Assembly (NCBI GenBank): GCA_041946755.1 | Contig: JBHGBB010000003.1 | Coordinates: 1-50,999 of the forward strand | Length of the DNA stretch: 50,999 nucleotides | Direction: 5' to 3' | From: JBHGBB01 sp041946755 | GTDB taxonomy: Bacteria > UBP4 > UBA4092 > JAOAEQ01 | In this document: one piece after another, positions 26,901 to 33,121 of the stretch | Layout: every line of letters begins with the position of its first letter | How positions within the stretch are numbered: position 1 is the first letter of the stretch | Translations under genes and position numbers: made by a program | Notes under the pieces: generated by a model | The model's database searches: none | Told to the model about the DNA's origin: nothing | What the model saw: only the letters and a program-made list of their open reading frames with translations

Positions 26901-27292
26901 GGTATACTGGTTGGTATGGTCGATCTGGATTGATTAAGGGAACGCAAGCTGGCGGCGAGAAAGCGAAAATCAGTCAAGTATTCAGCTTACCGAGTAGTGC
27001 GGATAAGAACACCTATGCCTCGATCTGGGTATGTAGTGGTGCATCATCAACCGCAAATACCCCAAAAGTATATTTATATCTCTATAGCTACAATGCGGGG
27101 TATGGTAAAGTTATGGAAAGTGGAAATGCGGTAGTATATTCCGGATTATGGAATCCTACACAATGGAAAGAAATAAAGTTTGGGTATACCCCGATGAGTA
27201 TTTATAATGTAGTTCAGTTTATTGGGATAAATCCATCTGGGAAACCAACTCAATCGATCTATTTCGATTCGGTAGCAGTGAAACAAGAATAA
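23954..27292 (+). CDS. secreted C1A cysteine peptidase with N-terminal CARDB-like domain, lectin-like domain and two beta-sandwich modules
   Basis: A 1112-residue paralogue of the preceding gene. A signal peptide (LIVAIVLLSMTSVAPVIA) is followed by a CARDB-like adhesion domain (about 50-185, ISWAVINNGTGNIPSAI and IEADPTDAVIESNETDN) absent from the first copy. The C1A domain has Gln306, Cys312 (GSCWAHATYG), His454 and Asn484. After the lectin-like domain an additional ~85-residue module (TVYNDGSGTLSVTNISKTN; VPAAGSQQITVTVS) precedes two beta-sandwich modules matching those of the first peptidase, in places almost identical at DNA level. GGGAGG 7 nt before the ATG at 23954 fixes the start. The copies differ by gain or loss of whole domains. 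Probably exported; its substrate is unknown. Confidence 0.9.
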   Translation: MKNFTISMLIVAIVLLSMTSVAPVIAQGLIITTEPIPGIPVSPAQIAPADIKPNSKSILALGNLTPYAPTGWSDKIVVTSSVSNLTTDGTVYANQTSYISWAVINNGTGNIPSAIRFYVYLYINSNFTTGWYGDGLYAGYYLYVTGYPYVFTTIGNNTLQIEADPTDAVIESNETDNSYSRVKSVSGGGPSIRISPTKLDFVNIASFIGTSSQTEPETKTVNAPTGTEDLIGQVAPLNPAFEQYQKDLAMGNINYFTANGFQLGHIPAPLDLSHLKVKSAVSESVLALPSAYDCRTAGKVTAVRNQGSAGSCWAHATYGSMESCLLPGATWDFSENNMKNLLSSAYPQGYDRAASAGGNCFMATAYLTRWTGPILETDDPYNATSGTSPTDKPVQKHIQSVYYPPSRTGATDNATLKQLILSYGGIDSGMYWDDACYNATNYAYYYSGASSDNHDITVVGWDDNFSASKFSPAAPGNGAFLIKNSWGTSWGQNGFFYLSYYDSNIGITNAQFRYTEATTNYTRVYQYDPYGWINSYGYGGTTGWFANIFTALGEENIAAVGWYAGAPNTVYEIRVYKTPDSGPINTGGAALTKTGTATESGFVTISLGTTVTVSSGQRFSVMVKATTPNYNYPIPIEYPVSNYCSKARGNPGESYISGNGTTWSDISSKFTANSNVCLKAYAKSVGQSSNSQKFTVYNDGSGTLSVTNISKTNNKSWITSIAPTSFSVPAAGSQQITVTVSASGLSVAKDTELLKIWSDDTLHNPYSGPTVTISGTPKISTMNSYGQFSTAGDTTKWYFQVYADGSGPGSLSWLPNFAGQTGVIRFQQAAGEKAKLSQTFSVPSAGWYTAKAKVATDIVLTAKQQKVYLYLQEMNSSNAIIACANEVVASGGGGFSSASSWKNLEISYYASGTGLAVQVVGINPSGSGVVGRIYFDDILVTPTAPEGYTGSSVTISNSSFTSNTAGWTIEVYADGTGPGTWSWYTGWYGRSGLIKGTQAGGEKAKISQVFSLPSSADKNTYASIWVCSGASSTANTPKVYLYLYSYNAGYGKVMESGNAVVYSGLWNPTQWKEIKFGYTPMSIYNVVQFIGINPSGKPTQSIYFDSVAVKQE

Positions 27293-27333
27293 TTAAAATA
27301 GTAACTAGAAGATAGAAGATAAAATAAACAAAT

Positions 27334-27370
27334 AATCAGATTGCCGAAACTGGTAATCTGATTGTTTTAT
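27334..27370 (+). terminator. intrinsic terminator after the second peptidase gene
   Basis: AATCAGATTGCC (27334-27345), loop GAAACT, GGTAATCTGATT (27352-27363) with one G-U pair, followed by GTTTTAT. Confidence 0.75.
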
Positions 27371-27384
27371 CTATTGATGATGGC

Positions 27385-27414
27385 TTGACAGTAATCGCTA
27401 TCCTATGGTATTTT
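27385..27414 (+). promoter_or_regulatory. sigma-70 promoter of tRNA-Gly
   Basis: TTGACA (27385-27390), 18-nt spacer, TATTTT (27409-27414). It lies about 70 nt upstream of the tRNA and just after the peptidase terminator. Confidence 0.5.
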
Positions 27415-27482
27415 AATAGCTGAAATATAGCAGAATCTGGCCGTTTAATCCCTTGTTATATTTAGTCTTACCTGTTCCGGAT

Positions 27483-27558
27483 GCGGGAGTAGTTCAGTTG
27501 GTAGAATACTACCTTGCCAAGGTAGGTGTCGCGGGTTCGAACCCCGTCTCCCGCTCCA
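27483..27558 (+). tRNA. tRNA-Gly (anticodon GCC), CCA encoded
   Basis: The full cloverleaf is visible: acceptor GCGGGAG/CTCCCGC, D arm with AGTTCAGTTGGTAGAAT, anticodon arm ACCTTGCCAAGGT giving GCC, T arm GCGGGTTCGAACCCCGT, discriminator T and encoded CCA at 27556-27558. 76 nt. Confidence 0.96.
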
Positions 27559-27601
27559 TCCTCTTAAAAATTCATTTCAAAATGCAAAATTAGCATTGCA
27601 A

Positions 27602-27616
27602 TCCGCCTAAGGCGGA
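27602..27616. repeat. palindrome TCCGCCTAAGGCGGA
   Basis: Identical 15-bp copy of the palindrome at 5241-5255, here 44 nt after the tRNA, preceded by an A/T-rich aaaattcatttcaaaatgc microrepeat (27566-27595) and 15 nt from the end of the SDR gene. Confidence 0.65.
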
Positions 27617-27631
27617 TAAATTTAAAATGTA

Positions 27632-28612
27632 TTATATGGTTTTAAGCCAATCGAGTGTTTTGGTAAGCCCTTCTCTTAACGAGATATGCGAGTAGCCAAG
27701 TTCGAGTTCGGCTTTTTTTGAGGTATACGTCCAGTCATGTTTATAAATCTCGATAGTACCGTGAGTGTTTTGCGGGGTACGGTTAAAAAGATAGGCTGCC
27801 AGCTCTTCGCCAGTAGCAACTAATCCAGCCAGCCAATAGGGGATATGCCATTTTGGCGCTGGAACACCGGATAATTCTTCTAGAAGCTTAATAAAAGCTA
27901 ACATACTTGCATTTTCTCCACCCAGAATATACCGAGACCCGATGATTGCCCGTTCTAATGCAAGGATTTGTCCATTAACCACATCATCGATATAAACATA
28001 ATTCCATTGTTTAGAACCATCTCCAAGCATTCCGGGTAGTTTCCGATGTAAATATTGCTGGATTAAACTAACCACAATATTCCCTTGGGTTAATTCACCA
28101 GGCCCATAAATCACTCCGGGATATAAGATTACCTGAGCCCCCTCTTCAATACTATATCTCCGGGCGAGCTGATCTGCCAGATACTTGGTTCTTTCATAAT
28201 CATTATAGAATTTCCGGGGATAGAGAACATAATCTTCATCGGCAATGGTTCCATCAGTAGGACCAAGTGCCATAAACGATGAAGTATAAATCACTTTTTC
28301 TATTTTACATTGTTTTGCACATTCAAGTATGTTTCCCAATCCTTCGATATTAACTCGGTCGAATTGGAGTCGATCCCGTAACCACGTTTTAACCATGGCG
28401 GCGATATGGAAAACATATTGGCAGCCATCCATAGCTTTTAATACCGAAGTTTTATCGGTAATATCGCCTTTTACCAATTCAACCCCAAGATTGGCTATAG
28501 CTTCCGCACGATTAACGTCTCGAACTAAAGCACGTACCGGATAATTCCGATTTCGTAGTTCAATAACAAGCTTTTTACCTAAAAAACCGGTTGCGCCAGT
28601 GACTAGAATCAT
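27632..28612 (-). CDS. NAD-dependent epimerase/dehydratase (extended SDR)
   Basis: A 326-residue extended short-chain dehydrogenase with the Rossmann nucleotide motif TGATGFLG at residues 5-12, the Asp-rich GDITD region, the active-site YERTK (YxxxK) and the downstream YPGVIYGPGE segment. It is similar to dihydroflavonol-4-reductase/HpnA-type proteins; substrate specificity cannot be read from sequence. It is followed upstream by an unrelated ChrB-domain gene. Complete, with no oddities. Confidence 0.85.
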   Translation of the reverse strand: MILVTGATGFLGKKLVIELRNRNYPVRALVRDVNRAEAIANLGVELVKGDITDKTSVLKAMDGCQYVFHIAAMVKTWLRDRLQFDRVNIEGLGNILECAKQCKIEKVIYTSSFMALGPTDGTIADEDYVLYPRKFYNDYERTKYLADQLARRYSIEEGAQVILYPGVIYGPGELTQGNIVVSLIQQYLHRKLPGMLGDGSKQWNYVYIDDVVNGQILALERAIIGSRYILGGENASMLAFIKLLEELSGVPAPKWHIPYWLAGLVATGEELAAYLFNRTPQNTHGTIEIYKHDWTYTSKKAELELGYSHISLREGLTKTLDWLKTI

Positions 28613-28635
28613 AATTAATTATGGTTATATAAGGA

Positions 28636-29058
28636 TTATTTCGTTTCGAGTTTTGCGGTACAATAAGCATAAAGTGCATCGTAGATAATTAACTCTTTAT
28701 CTAGAATTTCATAGTCATCTTTACAGATTTTACTAAATCCGGAGGCAATTGCTTCCAATCCCGGACCTTCAGATGCACTATCTCGGTCAGAAGGAATATC
28801 GGCTGCATGTACTATTTTCGCTAATTCCAATACTGCCGGGTCAATGATGTTATATTTCTTGATTATCGATTCAAAACTACACTGTCTATCATGATGGCCA
28901 AGCTCGACTCCCGGTGCATCAAACGGTATCCCTTCAGTTTCATTAATCTTATCAGCTGGAACGAAAATGAATTCTGCTTGTGGGTCGATATATTTCTTTA
29001 TCAACCACGGACATGCTACCCGATCAACTTTAATATGTTCTCTAGTAACCCATCGCAT
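28636..29058 (-). CDS. ChrB-domain protein (chromate-resistance associated)
   Basis: A 140-residue stand-alone copy of the ChrB C-terminal domain: MRWVTREHIKVDRVACPWLIKKYIDP at the start and AEFIFVP, HHDRQCSFE, LAKIVHAADI later. In ChrB this domain follows an N-terminal regulatory domain; single-domain copies are common and of unclear role. No chromate transporter (ChrA) is adjacent. A good ribosome site (GGAGAG) precedes the ATG. The 210-nt gap upstream shows nothing I can support. Confidence 0.8.
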   Translation of the reverse strand: MRWVTREHIKVDRVACPWLIKKYIDPQAEFIFVPADKINETEGIPFDAPGVELGHHDRQCSFESIIKKYNIIDPAVLELAKIVHAADIPSDRDSASEGPGLEAIASGFSKICKDDYEILDKELIIYDALYAYCTAKLETK

Positions 29059-29268
29059 ATATCTCTCCTCTATAGTATTGTCAAATATAATAACTTGACC
29101 TGATGCATTATGGTATACTATTTAGAAACTAATACCTAAACTTATATTAGAGTTAACAGTATATTTCAAAGAATTTATATGGTTATTATTAAAAATAACC
29201 AATAAATTATTTAAGAGCAACATCAAATTCGGTCAAGCAATAATATTTGACGTATTTATCAGTTCCTA

Positions 29269-29727
29269 TTATTCAGCAAACGGTGGCGGTTTTATTCCTT
29301 TTAGACGAATATACACAAAAAGCTGTGCTCGATGATGGATCATATGGTCTCGCATACCCCACATAAGCATACTGGTGGTCATTTCTACTCCCCAAGGGGT
29401 TTTAATCATCTTGTTTAATTGTTCTTCTGATATTTCTTCAAGGGTAGCAATGCTTTGTTTATGTGCCGTTTTTAGTAAATCTATAATTTCCTGTTTGGTC
29501 TTATAATTTTCTGCTGGATATTTGTTTCTAGGCCAAGTTCCAGTTTTAATCAAATCGGTAAATCCAGCTTCCGCGCCGATAATATGAAACAGTAACTCCT
29601 TAAAACTGAATATTTCTGGGGTTGGTTTGAAATCGTAATCTTTCTCATCCATGGATTCTGCTACTTTAACTACTCCTTTAAAAAATGCTTCTACCCGGGC
29701 AATATAATTTTGTATCTCTTGATTCAT
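29269..29727 (-). CDS. DinB family protein
   Basis: A 152-residue four-helix-bundle protein of the DinB/YfiT type. The likely metal-site histidines are FHIIGAE in helix 2 and MRDHMIHHRAQLFVYIRLKG near the C-terminus. It also has the typical YDFKPTPEIFSFKELLFH phrase. Members are thiol-dependent transferases or of unknown function; no substrate can be assigned. GGGAGG precedes the ATG at 29727. Confidence 0.85.
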   Translation of the reverse strand: MNQEIQNYIARVEAFFKGVVKVAESMDEKDYDFKPTPEIFSFKELLFHIIGAEAGFTDLIKTGTWPRNKYPAENYKTKQEIIDLLKTAHKQSIATLEEISEEQLNKMIKTPWGVEMTTSMLMWGMRDHMIHHRAQLFVYIRLKGIKPPPFAE

Positions 29728-29802
29728 AGATAAGAATCCTCCCTTAATAAATTTAGTTTTGTTACCAAAATAGTAATAATTTACGTTTTATACCGGAGAT
29801 AT

Positions 29803-29829
29803 GACGAGGGATATCCGATATCCCTCGTC
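29803..29829. repeat. 27-bp perfect palindrome
   Basis: GACGAGGGATATC, one centre base, then its exact complement. It lies in the 371-nt gap between the DinB and HIT genes. A weaker hairpin AAGCA/TGCTT follows. No U-run on either strand. Confidence 0.7.
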
Positions 29830-29921
29830 AAAGCACAACTTTGCTTCAATGGAAATAAAGATTCAAAAAAGTTTGGTAGTGCTCCTGTTAATTGATTATT
29901 GTAATTTAGATTTATGTATAT

Positions 29922-29950
29922 GAGCAAACTGCAAATATTACAGTTTGCTC
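29922..29950. repeat. 10-bp hairpin GAGCAAACTG/CAGTTTGCTC
   Basis: Perfect 10-bp stem with loop CAAATATTA. Flanking A/T-rich DNA (tttatgtatat, atatatgaatcaat) can extend the pairing weakly. The rest of the gap to 30098 is very A/T-rich and holds no gene. Confidence 0.6.
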
Positions 29951-30098
29951 GTAACCTATATATGAATCAATAATCTATATAATTTTACTTTATTAGAAAA
30001 TCTTTAAACAACTATATATAAATATAGCTATATTGAACTATATAGGCATAATATATATTGATAATAAAAGAGTTACAGTTTAAATAACTTCGAAATAG

Positions 30099-30611
30099 TT
30101 ATTTCTTTTTTCTAGATGATTTCGTTTGCTTAACAAATTCAGCTTGTATTTTTTGTTTGGTTTCAATCGGGTCTTCAACAATAATTTTCGAACCGCCTAG
30201 AATATCTAAAAATCCAAGTTCGCTATAATACCGCGGGACAATATGCATATGAAGATGTTTAATACTCGCACCGCTAGCTTCTCGAATATTATACCCGATA
30301 GTAAATCCGCTTGGTTCATAAATCTGTTCAAGAACGCCTAATGATATATTCTGTAATCGATTTAGCTCTTTAACTTCTGTAGGAGTCAAGGCTCTTGGGT
30401 CTACAATATGCCGGTTTGGGAAAAGCATTAAATGCCCTGGATTATATGGGAATAGGTTTAGACTTATAGAGAAAAGTTTGGTCTTATATATGGTTAGATT
30501 AACTACCTTAGGTGAGTTATTTAATATATCGCAAAGAATACAACCCGGATAATGTCTTCGTTGATGTATATATTTCCGTTTGCCAGGAACAAAAAGGTGT
30601 TTTTTTAACAT
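30099..30611 (-). CDS. HIT family nucleotide hydrolase/phosphorylase-like protein
   Basis: A 170-residue HIT-superfamily protein. Zinc-type cysteines CILC are near the start and the catalytic triad region HLHMHIVPR (HxHxH) near residue 136. FPYNPGHLMLFPNRHI is the usual nucleotide-binding stretch. This AP4A-phosphorylase/HIT-like type hydrolyses nucleotide-linked phosphates; the exact substrate is unknown. The C-terminus is basic (KSSRKKK). It lies downstream of parB in the same direction. Confidence 0.88.
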   Translation of the reverse strand: MLKKHLFVPGKRKYIHQRRHYPGCILCDILNNSPKVVNLTIYKTKLFSISLNLFPYNPGHLMLFPNRHIVDPRALTPTEVKELNRLQNISLGVLEQIYEPSGFTIGYNIREASGASIKHLHMHIVPRYYSELGFLDILGGSKIIVEDPIETKQKIQAEFVKQTKSSRKKK

Positions 30612-30638
30612 AACTTATTTAAAATCAATATTTATATA

Positions 30639-30660
30639 TTATTTTCCAAATGGAAAATAA
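30639..30660. repeat. hairpin TTATTTTCC/GGAAAATAA
   Basis: A perfect 9-bp stem with AAAT loop between parB and the HIT gene. It may be a terminator for parAB on the minus strand, but only an A/T-rich tail follows. Confidence 0.35.
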
Positions 30661-30716
30661 ATATATTGGGTTTAGCTGTCAAGCTGTTATTATATTAATA
30701 GTCGAAATCAAGAAAA

Positions 30717-31601
30717 TTAAACCTTCTTAACCCCGAACCGATCAAGTAATCGATCGAGTTCATCCAGGGTATGAAACTCTATTTCGATTTTACCTTGTTT
30801 CCCATGAACATATACCCTAACCTTGGTTCCCAGAGTTCGTTGTAATTGATCTTCTAGTGCAACAACTTCAGGTTTCGGTAAAGGTTTAGTTTTTTTAACG
30901 CTCGGTCCAGAAACCAGCTTCTTAACATAATCTTCTGTCTGCCGGACCGATAACTGATGATGGATAACGAACTGCGCCCCATCTTCTTGAGCTTTTATTG
31001 AAAGTAACGATAATAAAGCTCTTGCATGTCCCATTGATAATGTTCCACGTGAAACATTATTCTGGACCGATTCAGGTAACTGCAATAATCTCAATATATT
31101 AGCCACTGAAGACCGGTCCTGGCCGATTCGTTTAGCCACTTCTTCTTGAGTTAAACTGAATTGATCGATTAATCGCTGGAATCCTTTAGCCTTTTCGATC
31201 GGATTCAAATCATCCCGCTGTAGGTTCTCAATCAGTGCTAATTCTAGCGATTCTTCATCATCAACCTCTTTAACAATCGCTGGAATAATCACTAAGTTCA
31301 GCTTTAATGCTGCTCGATATCGCCGTTCTCCGGCAATAAGTTCATAACCTCCATCAACTTTCCGAACATGTATTGGGCTAATTACCCCCTTTTCAGCAAT
31401 AGATGCCGTTAATTCAGATAAAGATTCTTCAGAGAAATCAGAGCGCGGCTGTAATCGATTCGGTTTAATACTTGAAATCGGCAGGTTAACTAATCCGGTA
31501 GATTTCGTTTCAGTTTCAATAACACTAGTAAAATCAGTCTTTTTATCGGTAGGAATTAATGCTGATAATCCTTTACCCAACCCTTGTTTCTTCACGTTCA
31601 A
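30717..31601 (-). CDS. parB: chromosome-partitioning protein ParB (Spo0J)
   Basis: Centromere-binding CTPase. The 294-residue protein has the start QGLGKGLSALIP, the ParB N-domain with GERRYRAAL (CTP-binding GERRxRA), ALIENLQRDDLNPIEKA, the helix-turn-helix TQEEVAKRIGQDRSSVANILRLLQLP, and a C-terminal dimer domain (LDRLLDRFGV). Length and motifs are normal. It overlaps parA by 29 nt, so the two are translated together. One of the two parS sites lies inside this gene. Confidence 0.96.
   Translation of the reverse strand: MNVKKQGLGKGLSALIPTDKKTDFTSVIETETKSTGLVNLPISSIKPNRLQPRSDFSEESLSELTASIAEKGVISPIHVRKVDGGYELIAGERRYRAALKLNLVIIPAIVKEVDDEESLELALIENLQRDDLNPIEKAKGFQRLIDQFSLTQEEVAKRIGQDRSSVANILRLLQLPESVQNNVSRGTLSMGHARALLSLLSIKAQEDGAQFVIHHQLSVRQTEDYVKKLVSGPSVKKTKPLPKPEVVALEDQLQRTLGTKVRVYVHGKQGKIEIEFHTLDELDRLLDRFGVKKV
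31041..31056. promoter_or_regulatory. parS site within parB
   Basis: TGTTCCACGTGAAACA, matching the bacterial parS consensus (TGTTNCACGTGAAACA) exactly. Expected to nucleate ParB loading. An identical copy is at 32391-32406. Confidence 0.93.
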
Positions 31602-32349
31602 TCACCTCTTGAGTTAATTTTATATAAGCTTCTGCTCCGGAAGAACGAAAATCATATATAATTATCGGTTTTCCGAATCCCGGTGCTTCGCTTAATCGAA
31701 TCGATCGGGGAATAACGGTATTAAACACCTGAGAGCTGAAATGTTTCTTAACATCATCGGCGACCTGTGCGGCTAGATTGGTTCGACCATCATACATGGT
31801 TAATACAATCCCTAAAAAAGATAATTCAGGGTTTAATGAGGTTTTAACCAGATCTATAGTAGCTAATAACTTAGCGAATCCTTCTAACGCATAATATTCG
31901 CATTGTAACGGTACCAGGATTTTATCTGCAGCAACCAGAGCATCAACGGTTAATAATCCTAATGAAGGCGGAGTATCGATTAAAATATAATCATACACGT
32001 CGCGCAGGGGATTAATCTTTTCCCGGAATAGGTATTCGCGACGATCAACATCCACCAATTCGATTTGCGCTCCATTAAGCTGGTCGTTTGAAGGAATTAA
32101 ATCAAGAAGAGGTATAATTGTCTTAATTATTAGCTCGGTTGGAGCAATAGAATTTATCAGAAGATCATAAACGCTTTTCTCGATATTATTTTTTTCGATA
32201 CCTAATCCGCTAGTAGCGTTAGCCTGCGGATCTATATCAATCAATAGTGTCTTTTTACCAGCCGCAGCAAGGCATGCAGCTAGATTAACCGCAGTGGTAG
32301 TCTTTCCGACACCACCTTTTTGATTAGCAATAGCTATAATTCGGGGCAT
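31573..32349 (-). CDS. parA: chromosome-partitioning ATPase ParA (Soj)
   Basis: A 258-residue ParA ATPase with deviant Walker A KGGVGKTT at residues 11-18, VNLAACLAAAGKKTLLIDIDPQANATSG (Walker A'), and YILIDTPPSLG (Walker B). It uses ATP and ParB to segregate the origin region. Located just upstream of parB with a 29-nt overlap and 41 nt from a parS. parAB normally sits near the origin; dnaA, gidB or rpmH are not in this window. Confidence 0.97.
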   Translation of the reverse strand: MPRIIAIANQKGGVGKTTTAVNLAACLAAAGKKTLLIDIDPQANATSGLGIEKNNIEKSVYDLLINSIAPTELIIKTIIPLLDLIPSNDQLNGAQIELVDVDRREYLFREKINPLRDVYDYILIDTPPSLGLLTVDALVAADKILVPLQCEYYALEGFAKLLATIDLVKTSLNPELSFLGIVLTMYDGRTNLAAQVADDVKKHFSSQVFNTVIPRSIRLSEAPGFGKPIIIYDFRSSGAEAYIKLTQEVIEREETRVG

Positions 32350-32390
32350 AAATTCAAAAAATCAGAACTCTATTATCTGCAACCAACTAA

Positions 32391-32406
32391 TGTTCCACGT
32401 GAAACA
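32391..32406. promoter_or_regulatory. parS site upstream of parA
   Basis: TGTTCCACGTGAAACA, identical to the site in parB 1.35 kb away. It lies 42 nt upstream of the parA start, so ParB bound here could also repress the operon (inference). Confidence 0.93.
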
Positions 32407-32566
32407 TTTTTGATTAAATATGCTGATAAATGAGCAAATAACTATAAAATAAAATTTAAGATAACATAGGATAACAAATTTGTCTAGTAGAAATAATTAA
32501 AATTAATAAATATATTAGATTCTAGCGATTGGAGTAGCAGGATAGAGTAAATAAAAATAAAAAAGA

Positions 32567-32665
32567 AAAGCTCGGTATCTGACAGAGGGATTTGAGGGGA
32601 ACACGCTCTATTTGAAAAGATTTCGTACCCGGCAAAGGTACTTTTTTTCAGTCAGGCCGAGCTTT
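32567..32665 (-). ncRNA. candidate structured RNA with terminator
   Basis: AAAGCTCGG at 32567-32575 pairs with CCGAGCTTT at 32657-32665, and CTGAC (32579-32583) with GTCAG (32651-32655). Inside are a 5-bp hairpin (GTACC, 32625-32629, with GGTAC, 32637-32641) and a further AGAG/CTCT pair (32584-32587, 32606-32609), giving a branched fold. Read on the minus strand, the closing stem runs into a long U-rich tail (TTCTTTTTTATTTTTATTT). It is 46 nt beyond the stop of the small gene at 32712-32900, so it could be an independent RNA or an elaborate 3' end. I do not recognise an Rfam family; 4.5S/SRP and 6S signatures were looked for and not found. Confidence 0.45.
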
Positions 32666-32711
32666 ATTGCAGCAATATAATTATATTATTGAAATGAATA
32701 CTTTCTAACTT

Positions 32712-32900
32712 TTAATTGACTAATCTAACGTGGAGGATGCTAGTCCCATTTTTATAGCAATGCCCTTTTTTAACGCCACCGAATCCTTTGGCTTTTTGCA
32801 TTGCTTCGAGAATATTATTTGCTCGAATGAGAAGGCGCCGCTCAATAAAACGTCCAGAACCAACATGCCCTCCCTTAACCAAACAATGATATATATGCAA
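32712..32900 (-). CDS. small conserved-looking protein, TTG start
   Basis: A 62-residue basic protein (M/L)HIYHCLVKGGHVGSGRF...RANNILEAMQKAKGFGGVKKGH. The TTG at 32900 is preferred: AGGGGGTGAG lies just upstream, whereas the ATG at 32975 has no ribosome site and adds a hydrophobic, poorly conserved-looking stretch. It has paired Gly-Gly-His and Gly-Gly-Val motifs and two Cys. No function can be assigned. It stands alone between parA and the sigma-54 activator and is followed by the RNA candidate. Confidence 0.65.
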   Translation of the reverse strand: MHIYHCLVKGGHVGSGRFIERRLLIRANNILEAMQKAKGFGGVKKGHCYKNGTSILHVRLVN

Positions 32901-33121
32901 ACTCTCACCCCCTTCGGTAACAATTATAAAGCAATAATCATACCAAATAGCATATAAAACAACAAAATATATCATAACACTAATATTATCAGTTGTTTAT
33001 AAAAATATACCAATTAAGTGTATAAATGGTTAACAACAATATGTGTAAGATAATTAGACAGTACCGTTTAGTTTATATACAATTCTGTTTAATTTAATTT
33101 TGATTGGAATAAAGAAAGTAA

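Noticed and set aside
32567..32665. SRP (4.5S) or 6S RNA
   Set aside because: The conserved GGAAGCAGC-type loop of SRP RNA and the large central bubble of 6S RNA are not visible.
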